Source: Byssothecium circinans (lineage: Eukaryota > Ascomycota > Dothideomycetes > Pleosporales > Massarinaceae). Taken from it: 64,000 bases of DNA. The DNA is taken from assembly GCA_010015675.1 (NCBI GenBank), contig ML977003.1:43611-107610 (forward strand), written 5' to 3'. Positions 34,254 to 46,273 of this stretch are shown here, one piece after another. Each line of letters begins with the position of its first letter. Position 1 is the stretch's first letter. Position numbers and translations under genes: made by a program. The notes beneath the pieces were generated by a model, which made no database searches, was not told the DNA's origin, and saw nothing but the letters and a program-made list of their open reading frames with translations.

Positions 34254-35326
34254 TGAATTCCTTGAGAGATAATTGTGTATCCTTGTTGAGGTCGGTGTCG
34301 TTAAGTCATACAGCGGTGTTGTGGTCGTGGTTGCTTGGAACGCGTCCAAACTTTTTGGAGCTTGAGCTCGAGCCAATCAGTGCTTAGCGTGGCCAGGCTC
34401 CAGTCTACACGTGATTTGGTCCTTCACTCCCACTTCCCGCTTGAGTAACCTTCCGCAAGCAGCTTTCAGACGATGGATAGGATCAAAATCTACAAAGATT
34501 TTTTGTATGGATGCATTCACTGGAGAACGGTGCAGTGGAATTGCTTAGCTACGCAGTATGTGTTCCATTATATCAGGTACCGTTGATCCTGATACTCAGG
34601 TACGAGATGTGCAACAGGTACTAGATTTCAAGATACCCAAGCAACGAGTTTCTGTGATATGACGGCTTCATAAACTCTCTGATGGCTATGCGACTTCATG
34701 GGCGCCGGTCAAAGGTTGCTGTTGCGATGTCTCATGCCGCGCAGGTGGATTTGAGAGTCACTGAAAGCCAAACGATCAAGAAACCTCGGATCGGCACACG
34801 CGCATAAAAAGGCCAAGCCCATGTGCAGTGAGCATCGTCATATTGGTATGCAATGTCATGGCGCCATCGCGAAGTGCCTGGCGGGGTTGTATCCGCTGTC
34901 CACTGACCAGTCTACCTAATCAATCGTTACAAAAACGACCCCCACGTCTTCTGTCTCTATTATGGGCGCAAGCGGCGGTTCCAGCCTCTCCCTAAGTGAT
35001 AGGCCGTTGATTACCTAGGTATTGCTGTGTAGTTGTGACATTTGTTGATGGGTGAAGAAGACTCCACGGTCGAGTGCGGGGTTGACAGAAACTGCCCCAC
35101 TATCTGTCTGACTTGTAATTCCATTCCTCTTTGCCCAACGACAGACGTGCCCCCTCACACACGGCATATATACACACAACAAGCTGCATATTCACGCTCG
35201 TGCTTAGTCAAACCCCCAGCCTTCTCCTTACGAGCTCTGCTTCCGTTTTCCTTGACGACACCACACCACACCTTCAGCTCTTAGCCCGACAGAAAGCGAC
35301 CCACCACCCACCACCCCTCCTTAAAC
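34254..35326. other. Divergent intergenic region RNPS1 / profilin
   Basis: 1.07 kb without supported genes. The last 200 bases before profilin are C/T-rich with ATATATAC near 35166, as expected for a strong promoter. Confidence 0.45.
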
Positions 35327-36061
35327 ATGTCCTGGCAAGGTGAGCACAAGGCACGCGTGGAAGACGGGAGGGTTAGCTAACGGTGGGAATAGCGTATATT
35401 GATCAGAGGTATACTGCACCACTGCTTCTCTGGTAGAAGACTTTTCTGACTCGCTGCAGCCTCGTCGGCCCCGGCAACATCGACAAAGCCATCATCTGCG
35501 ACGCTGCTGGAAGCGCCATCTGGGCCGAATCTCCAGGCTTCACCGTACGTCTGCGCCCCGCTCCACCATTCCATCCCGTTCCATCCCATCGTCCGCAGCC
35601 GACAGCTAGAGAAAAACTTCAACACGAAAAGATGGAGCTAGGGAAAAGTGGATGGCGGCTGTAACAGCGAGGAAGATTAAGAGGCATACTGACCAGGCCA
35701 CAGGTCTCCGAGGCGGAGCGCAAGGCCATCGCCGCTTCTTTCGCCGACAAGAGCGACCCGAAAAGCGTCATCGCCAACGGCGTCAAGATCAGCGGAGACA
35801 AGTACATGACCATCGAAGCATCCGACGACGCACTGAAGGCCAAGAAGGTACTTCTCTCCTCCATCTTCCCCTCCTCCAAGGAAAACGATAGAGAGCATGG
35901 ACTAAACTAACACAATCACCGTACAGGGCAAAGAAGGCATCGTAGCCTACAAAACCACACAAGCCCTCCTGATCGGCCACCACGGCCCCGACTCCCAGAC
36001 AACCGTCGCCTTCAACGACGTCGCCGCGCTAGGCGAATACCTCAAGAAGATGGGCTATTGA
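35327..36061 (+). CDS. PFY1: Profilin
   Basis: 130 aa, the standard fungal length, in five exons: 35327-35339, 35393-35408 (16 nt), 35460-35544, 35704-35847 and 35927-36061. The protein starts MSWQAYIDQSLVGPGNIDKA, has AAGSAIWAESPGF, and ends KKMGY, all classical profilin features; the Trp3 region contacts poly-proline. Profilin binds G-actin and formin FH1 domains and promotes filament assembly at growth sites in the cytoplasm. Introns are 53, 51, 159 and 79 nt, all GT-AG. The first two exons together encode under ten residues. Expression is likely high; codons are C-ending. Confidence 0.96.
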
Positions 36062-36450
36062 TTTCGCTTACGGGTGCAAGTGCGTGCGTGTACTTTAGCT
36101 CTATCTTCTGCGAGAGTGAGATGGGTCGGGATAATTGCATGACCCTCTCCGCGGGGGGCTTTTCATGGGTGCGATGTCAAGGATACGGGATAGAAATGAA
36201 TGAATGATGATGGATGATTGAGAAGGACCGAACGAACTTCTTGGTTGGAGAGAATTTCCCACCCTTTTTTTGATTGCAGCGACATAGTGGAATACAATTC
36301 GATCAAGTCGATGGAGTCTACAAAACATAAGGGACACAAGATGGATTGCTAACGATATAGGAATCCCCGCAGATTTCATAGACGAAAAAAAAAATAGGAA
36401 TAAACGGTGCGTTGCTAACGAAAATAGGAAAAACAGACAAAGACGACGCA
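36062..36450. other. Convergent 3' spacer
   Basis: 389 bases between profilin and the HeLo-pseudokinase gene, both pointing inward. AT-rich from 36200; no gene recognised. Confidence 0.45.
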
Positions 36451-38523
36451 CTAAATCCTCATCTGCCCAAACTCCTTAACAACCCTCTCATAAAACCCCC
36501 TCTGCAACCTGGCCCCCACATCCTCCCTCTTCTCATCGACGCCCTCCTCGAGCCCAAAAGCCGTAACCCCCACCAAACAAGCCCTCACGACGCCCTCAAC
36601 CGTATACCCCAAATGACTCCTCACATACCTCAAAAACCCCTCCCCGTCATCCATCAACCTCTGCCTCACGCGAAACGTATCCTTAGGCCTCACCTTCTCC
36701 AAGTCGCGAAACCCCATGATCTCATCCAGCGGTTTCCAATACGCAATCTCCAACAACATGACGCCCAGCGCATACAAGTCGTAGGATTTCTTAAACGAGG
36801 TGCCGGGGGGTCCTTCGCAGCCGCCAGAGCCCTGGACGCGCGGGTGCCGGTAGATGTCCGAGGCGGCGTTCTCGGGGGGCTTTTCCGTCATATCGTCGTT
36901 CATGGCGGGGCGGGAGTAATCGAAGCCCGAGATGTAGGGATCGCTGTAGTCGATTCCGTCGATGCCGCAGTCGGAGAAGAAGAGGATGTTGGACGAGCGG
37001 AGACCCTTGTGTAGCCAGTTCACGGCGTGTAGGCGCTCGAGGGTCTCGGAGAGGAGACGCATGAGGGTGACGCGGTCGGAGAGGGGGGGCATGTCGAGGG
37101 CGGGGGACGTGAGCAGTGTGTGCAGGGAAATGGGGCGTGTGGATGGGTGGGACGACGATGGTTTTTCGAACACGAGGCCGAAGCGGCAGTGGTCTTCTCC
37201 CGTTGCAGGGTCCGTGTCTGAGAAGTAGCCTAGGCAGTGCGGCGCTCGGAATTGGTCGGTGGAATTGTTCTCCTTGAGGAGCGCGGCGAGCGCTTTTACT
37301 CGTTCGAGGATCTTGGGGTCGGGCCCGCTGGCTTGGAAGGGCGGGGGGTCGTAGGTCTTCCATTCTATCCAGACGGAGACTTTTTTGGAGCGGGGGGGTT
37401 GGTAGTAGGCTTCTACACGGTGGGGTTCGCTGCTGCTTTCTTCGTGCTCGTGCTGGGCGGTGGAGGTCGGGGGGTCGAGGAGGTGGATGTGGGAGCGTGA
37501 GAGCTCGACGTTGAGGGTTTCAGAGGCGGTTTGCGGGAGGGCGATGGAGGTTGTGAATTCGTCGGTGAAGCTGGAGGGGTCTTGGATGGCGGAGTTGAGG
37601 GCTTTGAATTGTGCGAGGGCGGCGAGACCGCCCTTGAAGCCTGGCTTTTGGTGCAGCGAGAGGGGGTCGTCGGTGTCTTCGTCGGTGTCGTCGAGGCCTT
37701 GGGCTTGCATGTAGGCACGCACTGGGTTCGTTAGGTATCTGCTTCGGCGCCTTCCTCCTGCTCCTTGGCCCTTTTTCATTTGCAGCAATGCTGTTGATTC
37801 GAAGATCTGGACTAGGTTCGAGATGGAGGAGTTGAGCTGCATGATCTGGAACTCTGTGCGTGTTTGCTTGATGGCTAGGTTCTCAAGCTGTTGCGTATTC
37901 AACATCTCGCGCATGAAGTCGTTGAAAGATGCCAACTTCAGCACTAGATTCTCCATCTTCGTTTTGTCGAATACCGCCCACCTCAACCTCTTCGGCACAC
38001 CAGTGCTCTTCTTCGCCCAGTCCAAGCTTTTCTTGAGTAGCGCTTCACTCTGCGGGAACCGCTGGTGGAAGTCCGTCTCCACGCGGGAAATCGTCGGACT
38101 GTCGCTCTCATAGGCTGGTGGTTCTGGCAATCGTCCGCCATTGGCTTCTTCATAGTCTACTAGAAGAGGCTTGGAGAGTTTGCGGTACTTGTCGTCCAAG
38201 CGGCCGAATTGGTGGATGAGACGTCGCTGTTGGTCGAGCACGTCGAGAAGCAGGCCTTTGCTGGAGTTGGAAATGAGCAGGTTGTCGTCGGTTTCGTCGA
38301 GACGGACCACATCGGCCCAATCCAGAAGGCGGTACTGTTCGGTCTTTAAGCGCACGCGGATATATTGGCAGTCAGATGGCATCTGTTTTGCGTCGGCGAT
38401 GAGTTCATATCCTATCTTTCGTTAGTCGTTGAGAAGGGTGGAAAACGCAGAGAACGCACCTTGAATACATCCTGAAAAGACTTGAAATATCAGCGAGACC
38501 GCTGCGAGAGCTATTTCAGCCAT
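36451..38523 (-). CDS. HeLo-domain pseudokinase (HET-S-like N-terminus, MLKL-like architecture)
   Basis: 674 aa in two exons (38523-38460, 38411-36451; 48-nt intron). The N-terminal ~200 residues match the HeLo (prion-inhibition and propagation) domain: MAEIALAAVSLIFQVFSGCI, GYELIADAKQM, LKTEQYRLLDWADVV, and long helices after it. In HET-S the HeLo domain is the membrane-damaging effector of heterokaryon incompatibility. From ~350 the protein has a kinase-like fold: SVWIEWK (possible VAIK Lys), LGYFSDTD, then LHKGLRSSNILFF in place of HRDLKxxN (catalytic Asp replaced by Gly491) and SGFDYSRP in place of DFG (residues 517-519). It is therefore very probably catalytically dead. The final ~120 residues keep the C-lobe (DLYALGVMLLEIAYWKPL). 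Biological role is inferred, not shown. Confidence 0.88.
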
Positions 38524-38754
38524 GGTTGCAAAAAAAAAATAAAAAATTGCGAAATGCCAAAAGATACGTGCGATAGCTCCCAACTTTGCTCCTGCACGGC
38601 AAGACCAGGAAAAGTCAAAAAAGACCAGAATTACGGGGTGGATGAAAGGCTGAGGTGCTGAAAAGAACCTGCATAAAGAGAACAGGCTGCTACTTAAGAT
38701 ATACAGGCCTACTTGTCATCCCATGTCCGACACGTCCTCGCAGTTTGCCCTGGC

Positions 38755-38804
38755 TCAGCCTCACTCACCCCATATGGCTTCAGCCTCACTCACCCCATAT
38801 GGCT
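38755..38804. repeat. Tandem duplication, two copies of 25 bp
   Basis: The unit TCAGCCTCACTCACCCCATA plus TGGCT occurs twice in direct succession without a mismatch. CATATG palindromes lie within each copy. Confidence 0.9.
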
Positions 38805-38962
38805 TCAAGATCACCACCGTGCATGCTTGGGGCCAATCAAAAGTGTGCGTGACACTGAAACCGGTGAAGACATGCCCTCTAGAGTGGGGGCATAGTCAAC
38901 CTGTTGAACCGACCCATCTTCATAGGATACGAACAACTGAGGAGGTGTTACAAGGCCCTCCC

Positions 38963-39196
38963 ATGAACGGGCGAGCCCGCGGTTTGGTGGGGCGAGGCCT
39001 GTGCGTAGAAGGTGCGAGATTAGATACCTTGTTTTATAAGCGTTTTGCTAGTTACTACATGCTGGGCAGTAATTCAGGCTGGGGGTGGGTATACAAAGTG
39101 GTAATAGAATGTAATTTTGTATGTATTTATATAGAAAATGGCATAGCGTGAGCACTCGGTGGCGTTCGGCAAAACCATCGGGCTCGCCCGTTCATG
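38963..39196. mobile_element. Possible MITE with 18-bp terminal inverted repeats (234 bp)
   Basis: CATGAACGGGCGAGCCCG at 38963-38980 is the exact reverse complement of 39179-39196. The inner side shows further weak symmetry (GGTTT on both arms). The interior is AT-rich and non-coding. I cannot find a convincing target-site duplication, so a transposon origin is likely but unproven. Confidence 0.6.
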
Positions 39197-39422
39197 CTAC
39201 CCTTGTATGGAACATTCAATGTGGGAATGTGTGGAACAAGTGTGAACGACGGGTGATGGAGATAGCGCTCTGAACGTCACAAAAAGCAAAGCCACAAGCA
39301 CAGCCACTACTAGCGCATTGCCCTTGCACTTGAGGTCGTGACAAAAGACGGCCCATAGCTTTCCCCCATCTGCACATCCTCCACACTACAACTTCGCCTT
39401 CGCCGCTCTACTCACACTGGGC

Positions 39423-40505
39423 ATGCTCCTCGACAAGCTGGCCCCATGGCGCACCCCAAAACCGGCCTCTAAGCCCGCCTCCCCCTTCGAACCCACCCCG
39501 GTCCTCCCCCTCGCCTTCCGCACCCCACTAAAGCTACTCCTCTACTACGTCTACCGCTTCATAACCTCTCTCCGCTCTAGCCCAACACCATTAGAACCGC
39601 CGATACGAGTAGTTTGTATATCAGACACGCATAATCATTTCCCGGACAATGGATCGATACCTGCCGGCGATATTTTGATCCATGCGGGGGACATGACGAA
39701 CGACGGTAGTATAGAAGAGATACAGAAACAAGTCGATTGGCTGGCTTCCCTGCCACACAAAGAGATCATAGTCATTAGCGGGAATCACGATACGTACTTG
39801 GATCCACGGACACGGCCTTCGTTGCGAGAGGATCAGAGGACCGGGGAGATTGATTGGAAGAGAGTACATTATCTGCAGCATCGACGGTTGAGTTTAAACA
39901 TCGCCGTGGAGTCGGATACTGCTGCCAAGGATCCAGAGATCGAGTCTGTGAACTCTAGGTCGCCTTTGTTGGCGAGAGAGGCGAGGTCGAGGAGGGTAAC
40001 GGTGTATGGTGCGCCGCAGATTCCGGCGTGTGGTCCGATGAGTGTGCATGCTTTTCAGTATCCGAGGGGGAGGGATGCGTGGTCTGAGACTGTGCCTGAG
40101 GAAACTGATATCCTTGTTACGCATGCCCCATCAAAGTTTCATAGGGATTTGCCTTTGCCGGATGGTATGGGCTGTGAGCACCTCGCTGCGGAAGTCAAGA
40201 GGGTTAAGCCTGCCTTGCATGTCTTCGGCCATGTGCATTGGGGAGCTGGGCAGGAAGTCATTTGGTGGGATGGGTGCCATGAAGCGTATGAGAAAGGCAT
40301 GGCGATGCAGACCGGTTGGACAAGAGGGCTAATGAACGTATGGCTATGGATGTGTGTGGTAAGAGTTGCGTATAGAGGAGTGAGAGGTTTGATCTGGGAT
40401 CGGGTATGGGGAGGGCAAGGCGAGAGGACAATTCTGGTCAACGCTGCGCAAATGCATGGTAACACGGGTAAGTTGGGCAATCCGGTGCAGGTTGTGGATA
40501 TGTGA
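39423..40505 (+). CDS. Calcineurin-like metallophosphoesterase (MPPED1/2-type)
   Basis: 360 aa, single exon. After a Pro-rich N-terminus and a hydrophobic segment (LKLLLYYVYRFI) the metallophosphatase motifs occur in order: SDTHNH (~68), ILIHAGDM (~85), ISGNHDTYLDP (~118), a late LVTHAPSKFH, and HVFGHVHWGAG. These supply the usual Asp/His/Asn metal ligands. The spacing matches the MPPED1/2 group of fungal phosphoesterases (cyclic-nucleotide or other phosphodiester substrates; the fungal substrates are unknown). The C-terminus has a second hydrophobic stretch (MNVWLWMCVVRVAY), so the protein may be membrane associated. Start and stop are unambiguous. Confidence 0.88.
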   Translation: MLLDKLAPWRTPKPASKPASPFEPTPVLPLAFRTPLKLLLYYVYRFITSLRSSPTPLEPPIRVVCISDTHNHFPDNGSIPAGDILIHAGDMTNDGSIEEIQKQVDWLASLPHKEIIVISGNHDTYLDPRTRPSLREDQRTGEIDWKRVHYLQHRRLSLNIAVESDTAAKDPEIESVNSRSPLLAREARSRRVTVYGAPQIPACGPMSVHAFQYPRGRDAWSETVPEETDILVTHAPSKFHRDLPLPDGMGCEHLAAEVKRVKPALHVFGHVHWGAGQEVIWWDGCHEAYEKGMAMQTGWTRGLMNVWLWMCVVRVAYRGVRGLIWDRVWGGQGERTILVNAAQMHGNTGKLGNPVQVVDM

Positions 40506-40840
40506 TCCCACGACTCACGAGTCATAAACAAAAGTATTCATAGCTGTAATGTATAGTTTGTAGTGCATCTCCACACGGTCAAGCCATTCACTGCTCTGTT
40601 AGCCCACACTGCAAGCACTCCGACGTGCCGTAGAAGACGATTTCATGCATAAAGGGTTCTGCTGAACTGCCATTGACTATTTCATTGACGTGCCGAGTTC
40701 AACATGGAGACCAGGCCATAGCCGTTCTCCGCGTATTTTTCGAATATGGACATGCATTTCATAAGCCATGTCATGACATGCCCATATACAGGCTGTGTTC
40801 CACCATAGCGACCACAGCCCAAATGTGTCCCCGCACGCGC
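40506..40840. other. Convergent 3' spacer
   Basis: 335 bases between the phosphoesterase stop and the RPS14 stop. No gene recognised. Confidence 0.45.
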
Positions 40841-41457
<617 letters not shown>

Positions 41458-41694
41458 GTTGGCGGTAGTTTGATGTTCGACGTGTTGTTTGGTGGGGGGA
41501 CGATCGATATCGAAAGTTCGCAGTTGTTGCTCGGTCGCTTCCAAAAGTTGTGTGGGCGCGCGGACTTAGGTTTCTCCGTGTCCCTAGCGTCGCGCTAGAA
41601 ACTTTTCTACGTCTGCCCTCACTTTTACGATTCCCTCCTTCACGCCATGGCCTGAACCTTTGCCTCACACACAGCAACGCGCAACGCCGTCAAC

Positions 41695-43476
41695 ATGGAC
41701 GACGGCAAGAGCATTGGCATTATTGGCATGGGCGATATGGGGAAGATGTACGCGCGGAGGTTGAGCGATGCGGGCTGGAAGTGAGTTCTGCGTCTCGTGA
41801 GCTCGTGGCTCGCTGAGCTCTGGCTTTGGTTTGGTAAGTCAATTCCCCCTTGTTCTATGGTTTTTTTTTATGATGACTGTGAGTGCATTTGGCTCGAGTA
41901 TGGCGCGTGCCTGTCCTGTTCCCGTCTTGGGCGCAGGTAGCAGGCATGTCGCTGTCGATGATGTGAACTCTCGCTACCTAATTTTATACACCTCTGATAC
42001 ACTTCATTCTCCTGTTTTGATTGCTTTTAATGCTTTTGAAACAATGCTAACTGGATGCCTCATAGATACTTATAACTGATTCCAAGCACGAGCTGACCAA
42101 GTCAATTGACAGAGTCAATGCCTGTGACCTTCCAGACAAGTATGACGCGTTGGTCGAAGAGTACAAAGGAAGAGTAGGGTAGCCTCATGTATATCGTTAT
42201 CAATAGAGCTGTGCTGAGCTTGCCCCAGCCAAGAGTTGAAATCATGCGAAGCGGTCATTACGTGTCTCGGTCCAGCGACTACATCATCTACAGCGTCGAA
42301 GCTAAGAATATCGAAACTGTCGTGAAGGCTTTCGGTCCTTGTATGCCACTGACTTGAATTCATTGCATCCCGTACTAACGTTGCACTCTTTAGCGACCAA
42401 GCTCGGTGCCATCGTGGGCGGCCAAACGTCCTGCAAGGCACCCGAGATCGCCGCATTCGAGAAGCATCTTCCCAACGACGTCCACATTGTCTCCTGCCAC
42501 TCCCTTCACGGGCCTGGCGTCGACCCGAAAGGGCAGCCATTGGTCCTAATCAAACACCGAGCCTCGGACAAGTCATTTAGACTTGTGGAGAGCATGCTGT
42601 CATGTCTAGGCTCGAAGCACGTTTATCTAACCCGTGAACAACACGACCGTATCACCGCCGATACTCAAGCCGTCACCCACGCCGCCTTCCTTAGCATGGG
42701 CGCTGCATGGATGGCAAACAACCAATTTCCCTGGGAATACCCGCGCTACATTGGCGGTATCGAGAACGTCAAGATCAACATCACCCTCCGCATCTACTCC
42801 AACAAGTGGCACGTCTACGCTGGCCTTGCGATCCTGAATCCCGACGCACAAAAGCAGATCCAGCAATACGCTGAGTCGGTCACAGAGCTCTTCAAGCTCA
42901 TGCTGGGTGGGCATAGAGAGGAGTTGAGGGATCGTATCATGGCGGCCCGGGATGCTGTCTTCGGCGGTGGAAGGGTTGGACAGGAGCTACTATTGCGAGA
43001 TGAAGTCCTCGACCGTTTCAGCTTGGGCGATATCCCCGAGAAGCGGCTCAAGAACAATCACCTCAGTCTTCTGGCTATGGTGGACTGTTGGTGGAAACTG
43101 GGCATTGTGCCTTACGACCACATGATCTGCTCTACGCCGGTTCGTCCTATATTCTCTTTTTCATCTAGGGGGAATTTTTAACACTGTTCAGCTCTTCCGC
43201 ATGTGGCTCGGTATCACCGAATATCTCTTCCGCAACGAAGAGCTCCTCGAAGAAGTCGTCGACACAGCCATCAACGACAATACGTTCCGCGCCGACGATC
43301 TTGAATTCACGTTCGCGGCTCGCGATTGGAGTGACCGAGTCAATCTTGGGCATTTTGATGCGTATAGGGAGAAGTTTGAGAGGATTCAGAGCTATTTCGA
43401 GCCAAGGTTTCCTGAGGCGACGAAGTTGGGGAATGAGATGATTAAGACGATACTGGAGAAGACGAAGGGGAGTTAG
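41695..43476 (+). CDS. TYR1: Prephenate dehydrogenase (tyrosine biosynthesis)
   Basis: 429 aa in five exons: 41695-41780, 42113-42178, 42234-42340, 42394-43139 and 43192-43476. Prephenate dehydrogenase converts prephenate to 4-hydroxyphenylpyruvate using NAD(P), the tyrosine branch of the shikimate pathway. The Rossmann motif IGIIGMGDMGKMYARRL is at the N-terminus; SDYIIYSVEAKNIE, LGAIVGGQTSCKAPEIAAFE, VSCHSLHGPGVDPKGQPLVL, HDRITADTQAVTHAAFLSMG, NNQFPWEYPRYIGGIENVK and SNKWHVYAGLAILNP follow and are characteristic of fungal Tyr1. Intron 1 is 332 nt, much longer than its neighbours. Exon 2 ends at a weak donor (GTAGCC, position 42179), chosen because it alone restores the conserved VEIMRSGHYVS frame. 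Confidence 0.93.
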
Positions 43477-43915
43477 CGGAGGGTTGGTGATGCTTTGTAG
43501 GGATACATTTACCCTGAGCCTGTCACGACTTTTTCATGATACATGAGATGAGATTTTGAGCTTTAATGACTACAAAATCGACTTTGCACACTATTTTAAA
43601 CGATGAAGACAAACTAGTAATGTTGACACAGGCATGAAGATAAATGTTAATTAAAGCGAAGTAATGGTGATGGCAGGGTCAAAGCGCTGGCACATGTTCA
43701 GCTGTCAAAAATGATGTGCGACAGGGATGGCCGCGATCTGGGAAGCGGCGCTCGATGACGTCCGCTCCGAAACCTTGGCTGGCTGGAGTCGCACGCAACG
43801 TCCTGGAAGTTGCTTGTTCCATGTATTCTTGACCTTCTTTTCCTCCTAGGTCCTCATTTCTTACGTTAGATTCTCCTCTGAACTTTAACGAGCTCACACG
43901 AGCTGAATTGCCGCC
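43477..43915. other. Intergenic region TYR1 / TMEM16 gene
   Basis: 439 bases; AT-rich 3' side of TYR1, then the promoter of the TMEM16 gene. No gene recognised. Confidence 0.45.
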
Positions 43916-46273
43916 ATGGCGAAGTCTCAAGCCTTGCAGACGAATATGGACGTTGACTACGTGATCAGCTACCGTTTCGCGAAGTCAGGTAAGGAGGTCA
44001 ATATTGAAGATGAGGAGCTTGGAAGCTGACGTTTAATAGACAAAGCGACTGCTATCGCGAAATTCGAGAAGCTGGTCGAGGCTCTGGCTTCTGTGGGATT
44101 GCAGACGGAAGTACGCAACGGAGAGTCGCACTCTGTGTTGCTCTTCCTACGCGTAGCTTCAGACGAGCACCTCTTTGGCGAAGTCTACAGGTCTCGGTAA
44201 AGAATAACCCCCTATACTTCTCATGGCTCTTCTCACAACCCTCATAGAGTTCGTGACTGGATCCACGGTGTCCGCGCTGCTGCCCCACCAAAAGAAACCC
44301 GCGAAGCCCTCGAAGCCGAGCCCCTCTATGAAGCCGAACGCCTCCGCATCATATACCAGCTGATCACGAACCCCGTTGCTGAAGGCGGCGCTGGCATTAC
44401 ACCAAAAGAGGGTGAGTGGGAGAACGTGGAGTCGCTGTTTGCACTACACGACAATGCGTACAACAAGGATTGGATCAAGAAGTGGACGTCTTCGTACTTC
44501 CTTAAGGCGGAGGATCTGGACGATATCCGGAACCGCTTGGGCGAGAAGATTGCCTTCTACTTTGCCTTCACCCAGAGCTATTTTACCTTCTTGCTGTTCC
44601 CAGCCGCTTTTGGGACGGTGGCTTGGTTACTGTTGGGCCACTTTAGCCCCATCTACGGCATTGTGAGTGCGCTCTGGTGTACTGTGTTTACAGAGTATTG
44701 GAAACATCAGGAGGTGGACTTGGGTGTCAGGTGGGGCGTGAGGGGTGTGTCGAGGATTGAACTCAGGCGGAGGGACTTCAAGCATGAGAAACAGATCACA
44801 GACCCCATTACTGGTGAGACGGTCGGCATTTTCCCGGTAAAGAAGAGGTTACAGAGGCAGCTATGGCAGGTGCCATTCGCTCTCACGGCTGCTCTCCTGC
44901 TTGGGACCCTGATTACTACTTGCTTTGGCATCGAGGTCTTCATCTCTGAGGTCTATAATGGTCCGCTCAAGTGGCTTTTGGTAAGTCTACTGTGTTCCAA
45001 ACTTCTTCATCTATCTGACATGTACTAGGTCTTCATCCCAACCGGCATTCTCACCGGAGTCATGCCAGTTCTCACCACCCTCCTCACAAATATGGCCACC
45101 CAGCTCACCCACTACGAGAATTACGAGACCCACGCCGCATACGAAGCTTCTCTAACTCAAAAGATGTTCGTCCTCAACTTCATCACCTCCTACCTAGGCA
45201 TCTTCCTCACAGCCTTTGTCTACGTCCCCTTTGGCAACATCATAGTTCCCTATCTCGACATCTTCAGCGTAGCCGTCCGCCCGTTTGCGGAAAATGAGAA
45301 GCAACTCGCTGGCGCCGGCGCAGACTGGGCCATCAACCCAGACCGTCTCCGCAAACAAGTCATCTACTTCACTGTCACAGCCCAGATCGTCAATCTAGGA
45401 ATGGAACTCATTGTCCCCTACCTCAAGCGACAAGGCTTCTCAAAGTACAAGCAAATGCAATCCGACCGTGCAGCCAAGAATGGCGGCACATCGCCTTCTC
45501 CCGCAGTGAATGACCCGCCCGAAGACGCCGCCTTCCTCGAACGTGTCCGCAAAGAAGCCGAACTAGGCGTCTACGACGTGACCGTCGACCTCCGCGAAAT
45601 GGTCATCCAATTCGGCTACCTCTCCCTCTTCTCTGTCGTCTGGCCTCTCACAGCCGTGTCCTTCGTCATCAACGACTGGATGGAACTCCGCGCCGACGCA
45701 ATCAAGATTTGCGTCGAAATGCAGCGTCCCACACCCTGGCGCGCCGACACCATCGGCCCTTGGCTCGATTCCCTAAGCTTCCTGACATGGCTCGGTAGCA
45801 TCACGACCTCCGCCCTCGTCTACCTCTTCTCCAACGATGGACTCGGTCCCGACGGGCACCCTGCCAACATCAAGCTCTGGGCACTCCTCCTCACCATCCT
45901 GGTCTCCGAACACGCCTTCTTCCTCGTCCGCAAAGCCATCCAGTTCGCCATCTCCAAACTCGATTCCCCCGGTCTGCAGCAAGAACGCCGCGAGCGCTTC
46001 CTGGTACGTAAGCAGTATTTCGAGGAGAATCTGAATCGGTTGAAATCCTTGCCGAAGATGGCGGATGCGGCGGAGAAGGACGTGGATATTACAAGGGAGA
46101 GTCTTGAGGAGGACGCGAGGAGGGGGAGTTTGATGGAGAGTACGCCTGAGGTCAGGTTTTGGTCAAGGCAGAAGGGGTGGAGAGAGACGGCGGCTGTAGG
46201 GAAGGTGTTGATTGAGCGTGCTGAGGGTGCGGGTGCGGGTGAGAGCAGCCCGGAGACTAAGAAGGAGATTTGA
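43916..46273 (+). CDS. TMEM16/anoctamin family protein (fungal lipid scramblase type)
   Basis: 735 aa in four exons (43916-43988, 44040-44196, 44248-44980, 45029-46273; introns 51, 51 and 48). The length equals that of the structurally known fungal TMEM16 scramblases as I recall them. An N-terminal cytoplasmic ferredoxin-like domain (VDYVISYRF...) precedes the dimerisation motif FYFAFTQSYFTFLLFPAAFG of TM1 and TAVSFVINDWMELRADAIKI in TM6-TM7, which includes acidic residues at the calcium-binding positions; ILVSEHAFFLVR follows. About ten hydrophobic segments fit the TMEM16 fold. Family members scramble phospholipids or conduct ions in a calcium-dependent way; yeast Ist2 instead tethers ER to plasma membrane. 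The C-terminal tail is charged and without the basic Ist2 cortical-sorting signal, favouring a scramblase. Confidence 0.92.

Larger units (their letters stand above)
38524..39422. other. Divergent region with a tandem duplication and an inverted-repeat element
   Basis: 899 bases between the HeLo-pseudokinase and phosphoesterase starts. It contains the two repeats described separately (38755-38804, 38963-39196) and no supported gene. Confidence 0.5.

Noticed and set aside
41868..42000. C/D snoRNA-like boxes (ATGATGA ... CTGA) in the long TYR1 intron
   Set aside because: Box spacing of about 130 nt is long, there is no terminal stem beside the boxes (poly-T on the 5' side), and no guide complementarity was recognised.
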